DNA from: JAVBNH01 sp031551635
Lineage (GTDB): Bacteria > Bacillota > Clostridia > Oscillospirales > Acutalibacteraceae
Direction of reading: 5' to 3'
NCBI GenBank assembly: GCA_031551635.1
Contig: JAVBNH010000006.1
Coordinates: forward strand, 23,308 to 87,307
DNA: 64,000 nucleotides
Shown: one piece after another, positions 42,565 to 51,469 of the stretch
Layout of the letters: each line of letters begins with the position of its first letter
Numbering within the stretch: position 1 is the first letter of the stretch
Position numbers and translations under genes: made by a program
The notes under the pieces: generated by a model
Seen by the model: the letters and a program-made list of their open reading frames with translations, nothing else
Told to the model about the DNA's origin: nothing
Databases searched by the model: none

Positions 42565-45228
42565 TTAAATATGCTTGCTGATTTTGCTCAGAGTCTCATG
42601 CAGGTCAATCGGCTTGCCTATATGGTCGCTCATTCCCGCGTCCTTGCACTGCTCGATGTCTTCCTTGAAGGCGTTCGCGGTCATGGCAATAATCGGAATG
42701 GTTTTCGCTTTTTTAAAGTCAAGCGCCCGGATATACTTCGTTGCTTCAATACCATCCATCACCGGCATTTGAATATCCATGAGGATAATATCAAAATCGT
42801 CCGGATTTTTACTGAAAATCTGCAGAGCCTGCTCGCCGTTCTCGGCGCAGGTAATGTCAATGCCCGTATCCTCAAGCAATGTGGTCACTATCTCGCGGTT
42901 TATTTCGATATCCTCAGCCAGCAACAGCTTTCTACCTCTGAAATCGGTTACTGTTTTAACACTGTTTGCTGCGCCCTCATATATATCTGAGCCTTCCGGA
43001 GCCCGCTCAAGTAAAACAGAAAAGTAGAAGCGGCTGCCCTTGCCGATTTCACTCTTGACACCAACTGAACCGCCCATTAGCTCGACAATCCGCCTTGAAA
43101 TAGCAAGCCCCAGACCCGTTCCGCCAAAGCGGCGGGCTATGCTGCTCTCAGCCTGTTCAAAGGAATTGAAAAGCCTCGCCTGCTGCTCGGGTGAAATGCC
43201 GATACCGTTGTCGGTAATTTCGGCAAACAGCTCAACAGAATCGCCTTTTTGCCTTTGTGAGATTTTCAGTGAAACCGTGCCGCCGTCCGGCGTGAACTTC
43301 ACCGAATTTGACAAGAGATTGGTAAATACCTGAGACAGCCTCAGCTCGTCGCCTATGAAGCGGTAATCTTCGCCCTCATCGAGCGAAACGCTCAGGGCGA
43401 TATTTTTTTCCTCTGCTTTTACTGTTATGATGCTGACAATATTATCTATTGAGGCAGAGAGACTGAAGGGAGCGTTGACCAGCTCCAGCTTATTAGCCTC
43501 AATCTTTGACATATCAAGTATATCGTTTATAAGTCCCAGCAGATGCCTAGACGCATCGTCTATTTTACCCAGGCAATACTGCATTTTTTCACTGTCGCTG
43601 GTGCTCTGACCGATTTTTATCATACCGATAATCGCATTCATTGGTGTTCTGATTTCATGGCTCATCCTGGAAAGGAATTCGCTTTTTGCGTTATTTGCAG
43701 CTTCCGCCTGCTGCATAGCCAGCTCAAGCTTTTCCTCGTTCTTTTTTCTGTCAGTAATATCCGTATACATGCCTAAAAGAACCATCGGCTCGCCGTTGTC
43801 ATCTGACAACAGTATTTTGCTGGTGCTCAGCCATAATTCCTCACCCTCAGGAGTTTGCAGCGGTTCTTCAAAAAACAGAACATCCTGCCGTGTCTCAAAT
43901 ATATTTCTGTCGTTTTCTGTATATGCGTCGGCGATTTCCTTCTTATAAAGGTCATAATCGTTTTTGCCAATCAAATCATCCGGATTTTCTATATTAGCGT
44001 CACGGGCAAAGCGGCTGTTTGCTCCGAGGAAAATTGAATTTTTGTCCTTCCAGAAAATTCCGCTCGGTACAGTGTCAATAATTTTTCTCAGCATCAGCTG
44101 CGCTTCGTTGAGGATTCGGTCTGCCTCAATTTTTTCACGCATATCCCTCATGACTGTCGCCATGCCCATTATTTCCATTTTTTTATTATGAACAGGAAAA
44201 ACGGTCTGTTCAATGGGAATTATGCTTCCGTCACGCCTCTTCAGTTCTCCCATAGAAGTCCATGTACCGTCTCTGAGCGCAGCCGGCAAGCCAATTTCAA
44301 TGATTTTTTTAGCGTATTCGTCTGTATGAACATTGCTGATTGTAACAAACGGGTATTCGCTCGGGTCGTTATACCCAAGCATACGGTAAGCGCCGGGGCT
44401 TACATATATCAGATTATTATCCATATCACACACGGCGATATAGTCGTTGATACTCTCCATAATCGCCAGCTGCCACTGGTACATATCCGTCATTTTTTTC
44501 TCTTCGGTAATATCCTCGCAAATAGTCGCAAGCGCGACTATTTCCTTGTTCTCATTAAGAACAGGGAAGGCTGTCTGGCGAACCGGAATCTGACTGCCTG
44601 ATTTTCTCAGCAGCGTGGTTTCGCACTTCCAGGTCTGTCCGGACATAATGACAGGGAAGCATTCATTTTTTATAAACTCAAATTTTTCAGGAGTATGCAG
44701 ACAGGAAAGACCAAGCTCATAAATTTCCTCAATAGGCCTCTCGCAAGTAACAGCCATCGCTTCGTTAACAAATATAATATTCCCCTGAAGGTCAAGAGCT
44801 CCGAGCATGGTTGTTGAAGAGTTTATAAAAGCCGCCTGAAGCTTCAGTATCGCATCCTGCTCTTCGTTCTGCTTTTTCAGCTTATATTCCTCAGTGACAT
44901 CAACAAGAATGCTTAGACGCGCGTTTTTGCTTTCCGGCAAATTAACAATGCTCTCATAAGCGTCAAAATATCTGTCATGCGACGGGTTATACCTTCCCTT
45001 TGTCACTGTACAATCCCCGATATCTCTGAGTTTTTCGCCCGACACGCAATCCTTGCAAACATCACTTGAGCCGCAGACAGCGTTATAGCATTTTGCGCCA
45101 ACAAGGTCGCCAAAAAATAATGAGGCAGCTTTATTCTCGTAAAGAACATCATATGTTTCCAAATCGGAAATATATAACGGAATAGCTATATTGTCATATG
45201 CCGAAAAGAAACAGTTTTGTGACTGCAC
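42565..45228 (-). CDS. hybrid sensor histidine kinase with four PAS domains
   Basis: 887 residues. Four PAS domains (about 1-115, 125-240, 250-365, 375-490), then a HisKA dimer with SRMSHEIRTPMNAIIGM (His near 525) and a HATPase with ITDNGIGI and RRFGGTGLGLAISRRIVELMGG. The C-terminal receiver has LLAEDIEINREIV, DIILMDIQMPVMDGIEATK and a conserved Lys in HIGKPID. PAS1 has four closely spaced Cys (CYNAVC...CKDC), perhaps metal or redox sensing. No membrane helix is seen, so sensing is cytosolic. The start is GTG, 7 nt after AAGGGG. Confidence 0.92.
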   Translation of the reverse strand: MQSQNCFFSAYDNIAIPLYISDLETYDVLYENKAASLFFGDLVGAKCYNAVCGSSDVCKDCVSGEKLRDIGDCTVTKGRYNPSHDRYFDAYESIVNLPESKNARLSILVDVTEEYKLKKQNEEQDAILKLQAAFINSSTTMLGALDLQGNIIFVNEAMAVTCERPIEEIYELGLSCLHTPEKFEFIKNECFPVIMSGQTWKCETTLLRKSGSQIPVRQTAFPVLNENKEIVALATICEDITEEKKMTDMYQWQLAIMESINDYIAVCDMDNNLIYVSPGAYRMLGYNDPSEYPFVTISNVHTDEYAKKIIEIGLPAALRDGTWTSMGELKRRDGSIIPIEQTVFPVHNKKMEIMGMATVMRDMREKIEADRILNEAQLMLRKIIDTVPSGIFWKDKNSIFLGANSRFARDANIENPDDLIGKNDYDLYKKEIADAYTENDRNIFETRQDVLFFEEPLQTPEGEELWLSTSKILLSDDNGEPMVLLGMYTDITDRKKNEEKLELAMQQAEAANNAKSEFLSRMSHEIRTPMNAIIGMIKIGQSTSDSEKMQYCLGKIDDASRHLLGLINDILDMSKIEANKLELVNAPFSLSASIDNIVSIITVKAEEKNIALSVSLDEGEDYRFIGDELRLSQVFTNLLSNSVKFTPDGGTVSLKISQRQKGDSVELFAEITDNGIGISPEQQARLFNSFEQAESSIARRFGGTGLGLAISRRIVELMGGSVGVKSEIGKGSRFYFSVLLERAPEGSDIYEGAANSVKTVTDFRGRKLLLAEDIEINREIVTTLLEDTGIDITCAENGEQALQIFSKNPDDFDIILMDIQMPVMDGIEATKYIRALDFKKAKTIPIIAMTANAFKEDIEQCKDAGMSDHIGKPIDLHETLSKISKHI

Positions 45229-45243
45229 GCTTATACCCCTTCT

Positions 45244-45320
45244 CTAACGTTGGTAGGGCTTTGCCCTGCCCACAACCTAAGTCTTGTTTTTATTGAGCTT
45301 TCAGCCCACTAAGGTACTAA
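45244..45320 (+). mobile_element. 73-bp CTAA hairpin element, copy 2 (variant arm)
   Basis: CTAA flanks at 45244 and 45317. The hairpin is altered to GGGC-ttt-GCCC, but the distal half (cccacaacc...gagctttcagcccactaaggta) is conserved. It ends only 5 bp before the ribosome-binding site of the histidine kinase gene. Confidence 0.82.
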
Positions 45321-45434
45321 AAATTCTCCAAACGACTTTTTTATTTAAATATAATATATATATAACATCTTTTTTACTGAATATAATGACAAAATCAGAA
45401 ATAACGACAAATTTCGCATATTTTTTTTGCATTT

Positions 45435-46337
45435 TTAAAAGTCCGGAATAAAAACATTGCTTGCAGCTGTTCTCTGTTGAACAAAGCTGTTTGTAAAGCC
45501 AAGCGAATAGGCATAATCAACGACACTCGAATATTCAAATCCCGTCAGCCGCCTGTTGATTTCCGGAAACTGCGCTGCTTTATATACGGGCAAATACTGA
45601 GACATAATGCTCAGCGTCACGCCGCTGAGATTTTCGCTCAGCCAATCTAGAATCCGCATGGAATCCCTGCGCTGACCCGGCAGCACCAAATGCCTGACAA
45701 TCAAACCTTTTTTCATAATACCGTTCCCGTCCAGGCTCATGTCTCCAGCCTGACGGTACATTTCCGCAACAGCCTTTGAAGCAATGGGAAAATAATCGTT
45801 GATGCCCGAATATTTAATTGCGATTGAATTGTCAAAATATTTCAAATCAGGCAAATAAATATCGACAAGACCATTATACAAGCTAAGTGTCTCAATTTTC
45901 TCATACGAATTTGTGTTATAGACAACCGGAATATTAAGCCCCGCCGCTTTCGCGGCTTTCAGCGCGGGAACCAGCTGCCAAGCATAATGCATAGGAGATA
46001 CGAGATTAATATTATGCGCTCCCTGAGACTGTAGGGACAAAAAAATTTTCGCGAGCTCTCCCGGAGTTTTTTCGCCGCAGTCAGTGTCTCTTAAGTCCCT
46101 GTCTGAAAAATTTTCCTCTTCATATTCCTGGCTTATTCTGTAATTCTGACAATAAACGCAGCGGAGATTGCAATGCGCGAAAAAAACCGCACCGGATCCT
46201 CGCACGCCGCTAATCGGCGGCTCCTCCCAGCGGTGAAGCATAATTTTAGCGACAAGCACTTTGTCGCCTGCGCCGCAAAAAGACATTTTGCCGATTCTAT
46301 TAGTATTGCACTCATGAGGGCATAAATTACATAACAT
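45435..46337 (-). CDS. radical SAM protein, PflA-like (COG1313 type)
   Basis: A 300-residue radical SAM protein. It starts with a Cys-rich segment (MLCNLCPHECNTNRIGKMSFCGAG), then VFFAHCNLRCVYCQNYRIS with the CxxxCxxC cluster. The mid-part VSPMHYAWQLVPALKAA and VVYNTNSYEKIETL are typical of the COG1313 pyruvate-formate-lyase-activating-enzyme-like family. The substrate is unknown. It lies between the two histidine kinase genes on the same strand, but elements separate the genes, so operon membership is uncertain. Confidence 0.86.
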   Translation of the reverse strand: MLCNLCPHECNTNRIGKMSFCGAGDKVLVAKIMLHRWEEPPISGVRGSGAVFFAHCNLRCVYCQNYRISQEYEEENFSDRDLRDTDCGEKTPGELAKIFLSLQSQGAHNINLVSPMHYAWQLVPALKAAKAAGLNIPVVYNTNSYEKIETLSLYNGLVDIYLPDLKYFDNSIAIKYSGINDYFPIASKAVAEMYRQAGDMSLDGNGIMKKGLIVRHLVLPGQRRDSMRILDWLSENLSGVTLSIMSQYLPVYKAAQFPEINRRLTGFEYSSVVDYAYSLGFTNSFVQQRTAASNVFIPDF

Positions 46338-46387
46338 ATGTGATGGTTAATGTTTCCTTCCGGCAAAATATGATTAAGATTTCTTAA

Positions 46388-46609
46388 CTAATGTGGGTTT
46401 GGCTTGCCAAGCCCACAACCCAAGTCGTGTCTTTTATTGAGCATTCGGCTCAATAAGGTACTAATGTGGGTTTGGCTTGCCAAGCCCACAACCCAAGTCG
46501 TGTTTTTTATTGAGCATTCGGCTCAATAAGGTACTAACGTGGGCTTGGCTTACCAAGCCCACAACCCAAGACTTGTTTTTTATTGAGCTTTCAGATCATT
46601 AAGGTATTA
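46388..46609 (+). mobile_element. three tandem 73-bp CTAA elements, copies 3-5
   Basis: CTAA occurs at 46388, 46461 and 46534, exactly 73 bp apart, so adjoining copies share one CTAA. Copies 3 and 4 carry gcattcggctcaataagg in the right half; copy 5 carries gctttcagatcattaagg and ends in GGTATTAT. They fill most of the 330-bp gap between the second kinase and the radical SAM gene; no gene is seen there. Confidence 0.9.
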
Positions 46610-46667
46610 TTACAATTACTATTTTTCTATTTATTTTTCTTATTTCGCGTTTATTTCATAAATCTAA

Positions 46668-48794
46668 TCACAAAATCTTAATATATTTGTGAAGCATACG
46701 CATGACCTCGTTAATATCTATTGGTTTTCCGATATGTTCGTTCATTCCCGCCTCAAGGCATTTCTCGACATCCTCCTTGAAAACATTCGCTGTCATAGCC
46801 ACAATCGGTATGCTTTTCGCCCGTGGACTGTTCATGGCTCTGATTTTTCTTGTCGCCTCAAAGCCGTCCATTTCGGGCATCTGAATATCCATAAAAATCA
46901 TGTCATACTTATTTGCGGCGTTTTTAAACATACTGACGGCAATTATTCCGTTTTCGGCAAAATCAATCCCTATACCGGTCGGCTCAAGCATAGTTTCAAT
47001 AATAATCCGGTTTATCTCAACATCCTCCGCGAGCAGGATATGCCTGCCCTCAAAAGAAACCTCCTGCACCTTTTCAGACATATTCATATCCTTATCAGCG
47101 ACACAATCGCTTATGCAGTGTGCAATCGCGAGAGGCAAAAGCGGACTGTGCAGGAATCTGTCCATACCGGCGTTTTGGGCGTCATACTGAAGCATGTTCC
47201 ACTGCGACAAAGAAATCATAACAACTGCGCATTCCGCAGGTATTTTCTGCTTCACATGCTTAATCATCTCAGCTCCGTCAGATTCATATATATTCCACCC
47301 GACAAAAATTATATCGTAATCTCTGCCGCGCTTTATTATATCGATTGCCTCCACAGCGCTTTCCGCTCTGTCGCAATGAATCCCCAGCTCAATCATTACA
47401 GAACTAAAGTATTCAAGCACTTCGCTCTCGCGCTCAATAACCATAGTGCGGATATTTGAACACCTGCGGGCATCCCCGAGAAAGCTCGCCGCGTCATAGC
47501 TTTTATAATCGGCTTCGATTGTAAAGGAAAAAACCGAGCCCTCGCCGAGGGTAGATTCGACAAAAACCTCTCCGCCCATAAGCTCAACGATTTTTTTCGA
47601 TATGGCAAGCCCGAGACCGGTTCCGCCGAAACGACGCGAGGTGCTGTTTTCCGCCTGCTGAAAAGAATTAAACAGTATTTTCAGCTGCTCCTCGCTCAGT
47701 CCGATACCGGTGTCACTGACAGAGACTCTCAGCAGGCATCTGCCTTCTTCTCTGCTCACTAGCTCCGCGCCAAGGCTGATACTGCCGTATTCGGGCGTAA
47801 ACTTAACCGCGTTGCTCAGCAGATTTGTTATCACCTGAGCGAGCCGCTGGTCGTCACATATGAGCATATACGGTATATTTTTATTAATATTTATTGTAAA
47901 ATTCTGATTTTTTTCCTCCACCTTGAACGCCGACATATTTACGACTTTTGAGATAAGCCTCTCGAATACGAATTCCGTCGGTGAAATTTCAAACTTATTC
48001 GCTTCGATTTTCGACATATCGAGAATATCGTTAATAACCCCTAAAAGATGGGTTGACGCCTCCTCGATTTTGTTAAAGGAATAATCTTTTTTCTCAATGC
48101 TGTCAGCGTCCTTGCCAATGGAGGTCATGCCGATTATAGCGTTCATCGGCGTGCGCATCTCATGGCTCATATTCGACAAAAAGTCACCTTTCGCACGGTT
48201 CGCCGACTCAGCGGCTTCCATCGCGTTCAGCAGCTCAGTCATGTCGTGCAATAAGAACATAACTCCCAGAGGCTTGGTGTCCTCAGCGCGGAAAGCTATG
48301 ATGCCGACTTCATACTCCCTCTCCTCAAGAAAGCCGGAGAACTTTATTTTTTCATTATAAAACTCGTTAACTCCATCTATATGAACGGTTTTCAGCCTTG
48401 CTTCGGTATTATCCACCCACTCGCTATGTACCACACTTTCAAATATTTTTCGGAAGCTTACGCCGTATACCCTGTTAACATTGATGCCGATAGCCTTCAT
48501 GGTGCTGTCGGTACCCAAAACGAAGTTCATTTTTTCATCAAAAACCAGAACAATGTCGCGCCAGTTATCAAGCAAAAGCTTTGTATAGAGCTCCTGGAGC
48601 TTTTTTTGAACAGCGAGCTGCTCATTGAAATATGACTGTGCCGAGGTACTTGTCTGAAGACTTCTCAATATGTTAGCGTTGACCTTCAGCTCGCGCGAAA
48701 GATTTTGTTTTTCCTTAAGCAGGGCATTGTATTCCTCAATAAAGCTATTGTACCCTTCTTCAGTAAGCTCGCGGAACGGTTTAAATTTGTCCAC
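46668..48794 (-). CDS. hybrid sensor histidine kinase with two receiver domains
   Basis: About 708 residues. An N-terminal coiled coil (20-60) is followed by a PAS domain (about 70-190) and HisKA with SNMSHEMRTPMNAIIGM (His near 212). The HATPase has RRFGGTGLGLAISKKIVELMGGEV. A first receiver-like domain (about 445-565) lacks the acceptor Asp (IIFVGWNIYESDG) and Lys. A complete receiver follows (DMIFMDIQMPEMDG, IGKPIDINEVM). No membrane helix. GTG at 48794, 9 nt after AAAGG, is the preferred start. It is the partner kinase next to the FIST gene. Confidence 0.92.
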   Translation of the reverse strand: MDKFKPFRELTEEGYNSFIEEYNALLKEKQNLSRELKVNANILRSLQTSTSAQSYFNEQLAVQKKLQELYTKLLLDNWRDIVLVFDEKMNFVLGTDSTMKAIGINVNRVYGVSFRKIFESVVHSEWVDNTEARLKTVHIDGVNEFYNEKIKFSGFLEEREYEVGIIAFRAEDTKPLGVMFLLHDMTELLNAMEAAESANRAKGDFLSNMSHEMRTPMNAIIGMTSIGKDADSIEKKDYSFNKIEEASTHLLGVINDILDMSKIEANKFEISPTEFVFERLISKVVNMSAFKVEEKNQNFTININKNIPYMLICDDQRLAQVITNLLSNAVKFTPEYGSISLGAELVSREEGRCLLRVSVSDTGIGLSEEQLKILFNSFQQAENSTSRRFGGTGLGLAISKKIVELMGGEVFVESTLGEGSVFSFTIEADYKSYDAASFLGDARRCSNIRTMVIERESEVLEYFSSVMIELGIHCDRAESAVEAIDIIKRGRDYDIIFVGWNIYESDGAEMIKHVKQKIPAECAVVMISLSQWNMLQYDAQNAGMDRFLHSPLLPLAIAHCISDCVADKDMNMSEKVQEVSFEGRHILLAEDVEINRIIIETMLEPTGIGIDFAENGIIAVSMFKNAANKYDMIFMDIQMPEMDGFEATRKIRAMNSPRAKSIPIVAMTANVFKEDVEKCLEAGMNEHIGKPIDINEVMRMLHKYIKIL

Positions 48795-48829
48795 TTTTAT
48801 CACCCTTTCTTAAGAGAAATCAATGCGGA

Positions 48830-48906
48830 CTAACGTGGGCTTGGCTTGCCAAGCCCACAACCCAAGTAGTGTTTTTTATTGAGCTTTCAGCCCATTAAGG
48901 TACTAA
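48830..48906 (+). mobile_element. 73-bp CTAA hairpin element, copy 6
   Basis: CTAA flanks at 48830 and 48903, followed by a second short GGTACTAA. It fills the gap between the FIST gene and the kinase gene. Confidence 0.88.
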
Positions 48907-48911
48907 AGGTA

Positions 48912-50090
48912 CTAAAAAATACAGGTGACGAAGGTGTAATTATGAAAACGGTTGATAGCCTTATTGTCAGTGCTTGAAGTCGGACAAATCTCGCCGCTCG
49001 AGTATGAGAGCATAAAATTAACATCGCTGCCAATAACCTCTGAAGCCATTTCAACCTCGAGCATAGGCTCGCCGCCCAGAGACAGCCGCCGCCCGAGGCA
49101 GGAAAACATCAGCACATTTTTACCCTTGCAGGTCGCGGAAATATTTTCAAGGACAGTTCTTGTTGTCTTTAAAACATCGTTTTTGTCGCATACACCGACA
49201 GTAATGCTCGAGCCAACAGGCATTTCACCGCCGCAAATCGCATAATTATCTATTGTGGTCATAAAAAGCGCGCGGGCAATCGGGATTCCGTCCCGTCCGG
49301 ATTCATTGCCGAAGCTTATAAGGAAGGGAATCGAGCTGATACCGCTGCGGATTTTTCCGCCGTGCGCGAGACCGATAGTCTCAAGATAATCAACCGCAGC
49401 CATGTCATTGATGCCCATGAGAATATTAGCATCTGATTTTGTAATTTCACCTTTATAAGGCAGCTGTGACTCACTCGAGACGGAAATAATTTTGAACTCC
49501 GGCTCAACTTCTCCCGAAATGAGAATAAAAGTCATTCTGTCTCTGTACGCTTTATCCCTATAGATGGTGTGTGAATTTGAATAGGTGTCCGGCTGGTCGT
49601 CGGCGCAAATCGAGCCGAAAACAGGAGCATGCGAGGAGAGTGACGAGAGAATATTGACATATTCGTCGCCGGGCTGGGCGTTCAGCAGCGGCGGAAAGGC
49701 GAAAATAAGGCTAACCTTCTCGCCGAGTTTTTCGGCGGCGGCATTGTATTCGTTTTCGATAGCTCCGCGCATATCACCCTTTTGCGGGATAACCCCGCTC
49801 AGCGCGCCGCAAAAGCTGCAGTCATCGGAATAAAGAACCATCATAGTGAGCACAATCAGCCCTGAGGAACCGCTGACAGCCTGAGATATTGTAGTTTCAC
49901 CGATTATATCAAAGGGCAGAGCCTCCTGCAGCGCATTAATAACACCAAGCTCGATAAAATCATAGGAGCAGGTGACTATTCCAATCATTTTTTCATTGAG
50001 AGTCAGCCCCTGCAGCTGAGAGAGTATATCCTCAACAGCCGCCGACAAATCATCCAGCTCATAAGTAAACGCGGTTTTTGACTTAATCAT
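48912..50090 (-). CDS. FIST-domain sensory protein
   Basis: 392 residues comprising FIST_N (about 1-230: IGIVTCSYDFIELGVINALQEALPFDIIGETTISQ, then LIFAFPPL and PVFGSICADDQ) and FIST_C (about 240-390: ALFMTTIDNYAICGGEMPVGSSITVG, NVLMFSCLGRRLSLG). FIST proteins are predicted small-ligand sensors, often amino-acid-related, encoded next to kinases, as here. GGGGGG lies 8 nt before the ATG at 50090, which fixes the start. It probably works with the hybrid kinase just downstream. Confidence 0.9.
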   Translation of the reverse strand: MIKSKTAFTYELDDLSAAVEDILSQLQGLTLNEKMIGIVTCSYDFIELGVINALQEALPFDIIGETTISQAVSGSSGLIVLTMMVLYSDDCSFCGALSGVIPQKGDMRGAIENEYNAAAEKLGEKVSLIFAFPPLLNAQPGDEYVNILSSLSSHAPVFGSICADDQPDTYSNSHTIYRDKAYRDRMTFILISGEVEPEFKIISVSSESQLPYKGEITKSDANILMGINDMAAVDYLETIGLAHGGKIRSGISSIPFLISFGNESGRDGIPIARALFMTTIDNYAICGGEMPVGSSITVGVCDKNDVLKTTRTVLENISATCKGKNVLMFSCLGRRLSLGGEPMLEVEMASEVIGSDVNFMLSYSSGEICPTSSTDNKAINRFHNYTFVTCIF

Positions 50091-50102
50091 AACATTAACC
50101 CC

Positions 50103-50158
50103 CCAAAATCCAGTATCCAGCATCCAGTATCTAGCATCCAGTATCTAGCATCTAGAAT
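50103..50158. repeat. heptad array, eight CYANNAT units
   Basis: CCAAAAT, CCAGTAT, CCAGCAT, CCAGTAT, CTAGCAT, CCAGTAT, CTAGCAT, CTAGAAT in strict 7-bp phase, immediately upstream of the FIST gene start. Nothing else is seen in the AT-rich gap 50159-50290. Confidence 0.92.
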
Positions 50159-50295
50159 ATTATAACTCACTTATAAATATATTTCAACCTGTTTTATAAT
50201 AATATAAAAAGATGTATTTTTTTCAAAAACATAAAAGTAATCAACAAAAAAACATGCCATTATTCAGCAACAAACAACAAAAAATAAAATAAGTC

Positions 50296-50324
50296 TTGAC
50301 GTGAAGAAATAAATCGGTTAGAAT
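50296..50324 (+). promoter_or_regulatory. promoter of the lipoprotein gene
   Basis: TTGACG (50296-50301), 17 bp, TAGAAT (50319-50324). GGTGAGGAG precedes the ATG at 50362. Confidence 0.75.
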
Positions 50325-50361
50325 TAGTACACAAAAAATTTACTGTAAAGGTGAGGAGACT

Positions 50362-51288
50362 ATGAAAAAAGCAATTTCTCTAGCAATGGCGCTTCTAGCT
50401 ATTATCACATTATTTACTTCCTGCGGCGGTGGAGGCGGCGAAGAAACGACAACCTCAGCCGAAACCACTACACTTGCCGCTACAACTCTCGCGACCGGCG
50501 ATACAACCGTTCCCGTTCCCGGCACCGGCGACACAACAACAGCCGTTTCCGCCACAGGCACTGCGACAACCGTTCCCGGCACAGGCACAGCGACTACCGC
50601 CGCGCCGACAACTGTTGCCTCAAACAACTTCGGCGCTCCGGTTGGCGGAACTGTCGAGCAGATTGTTCAGTATTATAATACAAAGGCAAACGCTATAAAG
50701 CAGGAAAAGAATTTCTCAGTTAAAAGAGTACAGGATCAGTCAATAAAATTTGATGAGCCCGCACTGGTTGCCGCTGTTTTTAACGCTCTTCTTAAAGACC
50801 TGACAAAGGTTTCCACCTCTGACGAAGTCTTCGCAAACGGTGTCGGAACAAAAAAAGAGGGCAATACACCCGCGAAATACTTTACAGTGAAGGATAAGGA
50901 CTATGTCAGCCAGCTGACTGCAAACGGCGTCAAGAGCGCTGAATGCAAGGTTGAGGGCGACAAGGTTGTTATTACAATACTCCTGAATGAAGAAACTTGC
51001 AACGCAAAGGTGGTTCCCCCAATCTACGGCTCATGCATAAACAATATCACAGAAGACATCATTAATGTCAAAGAAGCAAAGATTTCCGACGATGCACAGG
51101 CTACATATTCAGCAGGAAGCATGAAGCTCACAGTCGACGGCGCCTCCGGTAAAGCCACTCAGCTCATTACACATGCTGAAGGAAAAATTAAGGGTAATGT
51201 CGAAGCCGGTACAATCACTTATCTGCCTACAGTTAAAAACGCTGTTGTTTCAGGCAAATTCACAGAAACATTTGATATGACATACTAG
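50362..51288 (+). CDS. putative lipoprotein with a Thr/Pro-rich linker
   Basis: 308 residues. A lipoprotein signal peptide ends in a lipobox (LFTSC, Cys21). A Thr/Ala/Pro/Gly-rich linker follows (about 27-90) with repeated GTGDTTT and TTVPGTGTATT motifs. The C-terminal domain (about 95-308) starts GGTVEQIVQYYNTKANAIKQEKNFSVKRVQDQSIKF and is not assigned; similar two-part lipoproteins of unknown role are frequent in Oscillospirales. The stop codon is the first TAG of a long heptad array. Confidence 0.8.
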   Translation: MKKAISLAMALLAIITLFTSCGGGGGEETTTSAETTTLAATTLATGDTTVPVPGTGDTTTAVSATGTATTVPGTGTATTAAPTTVASNNFGAPVGGTVEQIVQYYNTKANAIKQEKNFSVKRVQDQSIKFDEPALVAAVFNALLKDLTKVSTSDEVFANGVGTKKEGNTPAKYFTVKDKDYVSQLTANGVKSAECKVEGDKVVITILLNEETCNAKVVPPIYGSCINNITEDIINVKEAKISDDAQATYSAGSMKLTVDGASGKATQLITHAEGKIKGNVEAGTITYLPTVKNAVVSGKFTETFDMTY

Positions 51289-51400
51289 ATTCTAGATGCT
51301 AGATTCTAGATGCTAGATTCTAGACGCTAGATACTAGATGCTAGATTCTAGACGCTAGATTCTAGACGCTAGATACTAGCGCTAGATACTAGCGCTAGCT
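51285..51400. repeat. long heptad array, about 16 CTAGNNN units
   Basis: CTAGATT, CTAGATG, CTAGACG and CTAGATA alternate in strict 7-bp phase for about 13 units. Two shortened CTAGCG units occur near the right end. It is the longest and purest array in the window and begins at the stop codon of the lipoprotein gene. Confidence 0.95.
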
Positions 51401-51412
51401 GCTGTATGAGTA

Positions 51413-51447
51413 AGCCCCGGTAGTCTTTTACGATTACCGGGGTTTTT
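51413..51447. terminator. intrinsic terminator between the lipoprotein gene and GH31
   Basis: GCCCCGGTAGTC and GATTACCGGGGT pair (12 bp with one G-T), followed by TTTTT. It lies between convergent genes. Confidence 0.85.
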
Positions 51448-51469
51448 AAGTATTTTTTTTTGTTTTATT

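Noticed and set aside
46388..46609. Regular 73-bp repeats resembling a small CRISPR array
   Set aside because: The units are contiguous, with no unique spacers and no cas genes. The same unit occurs singly elsewhere.
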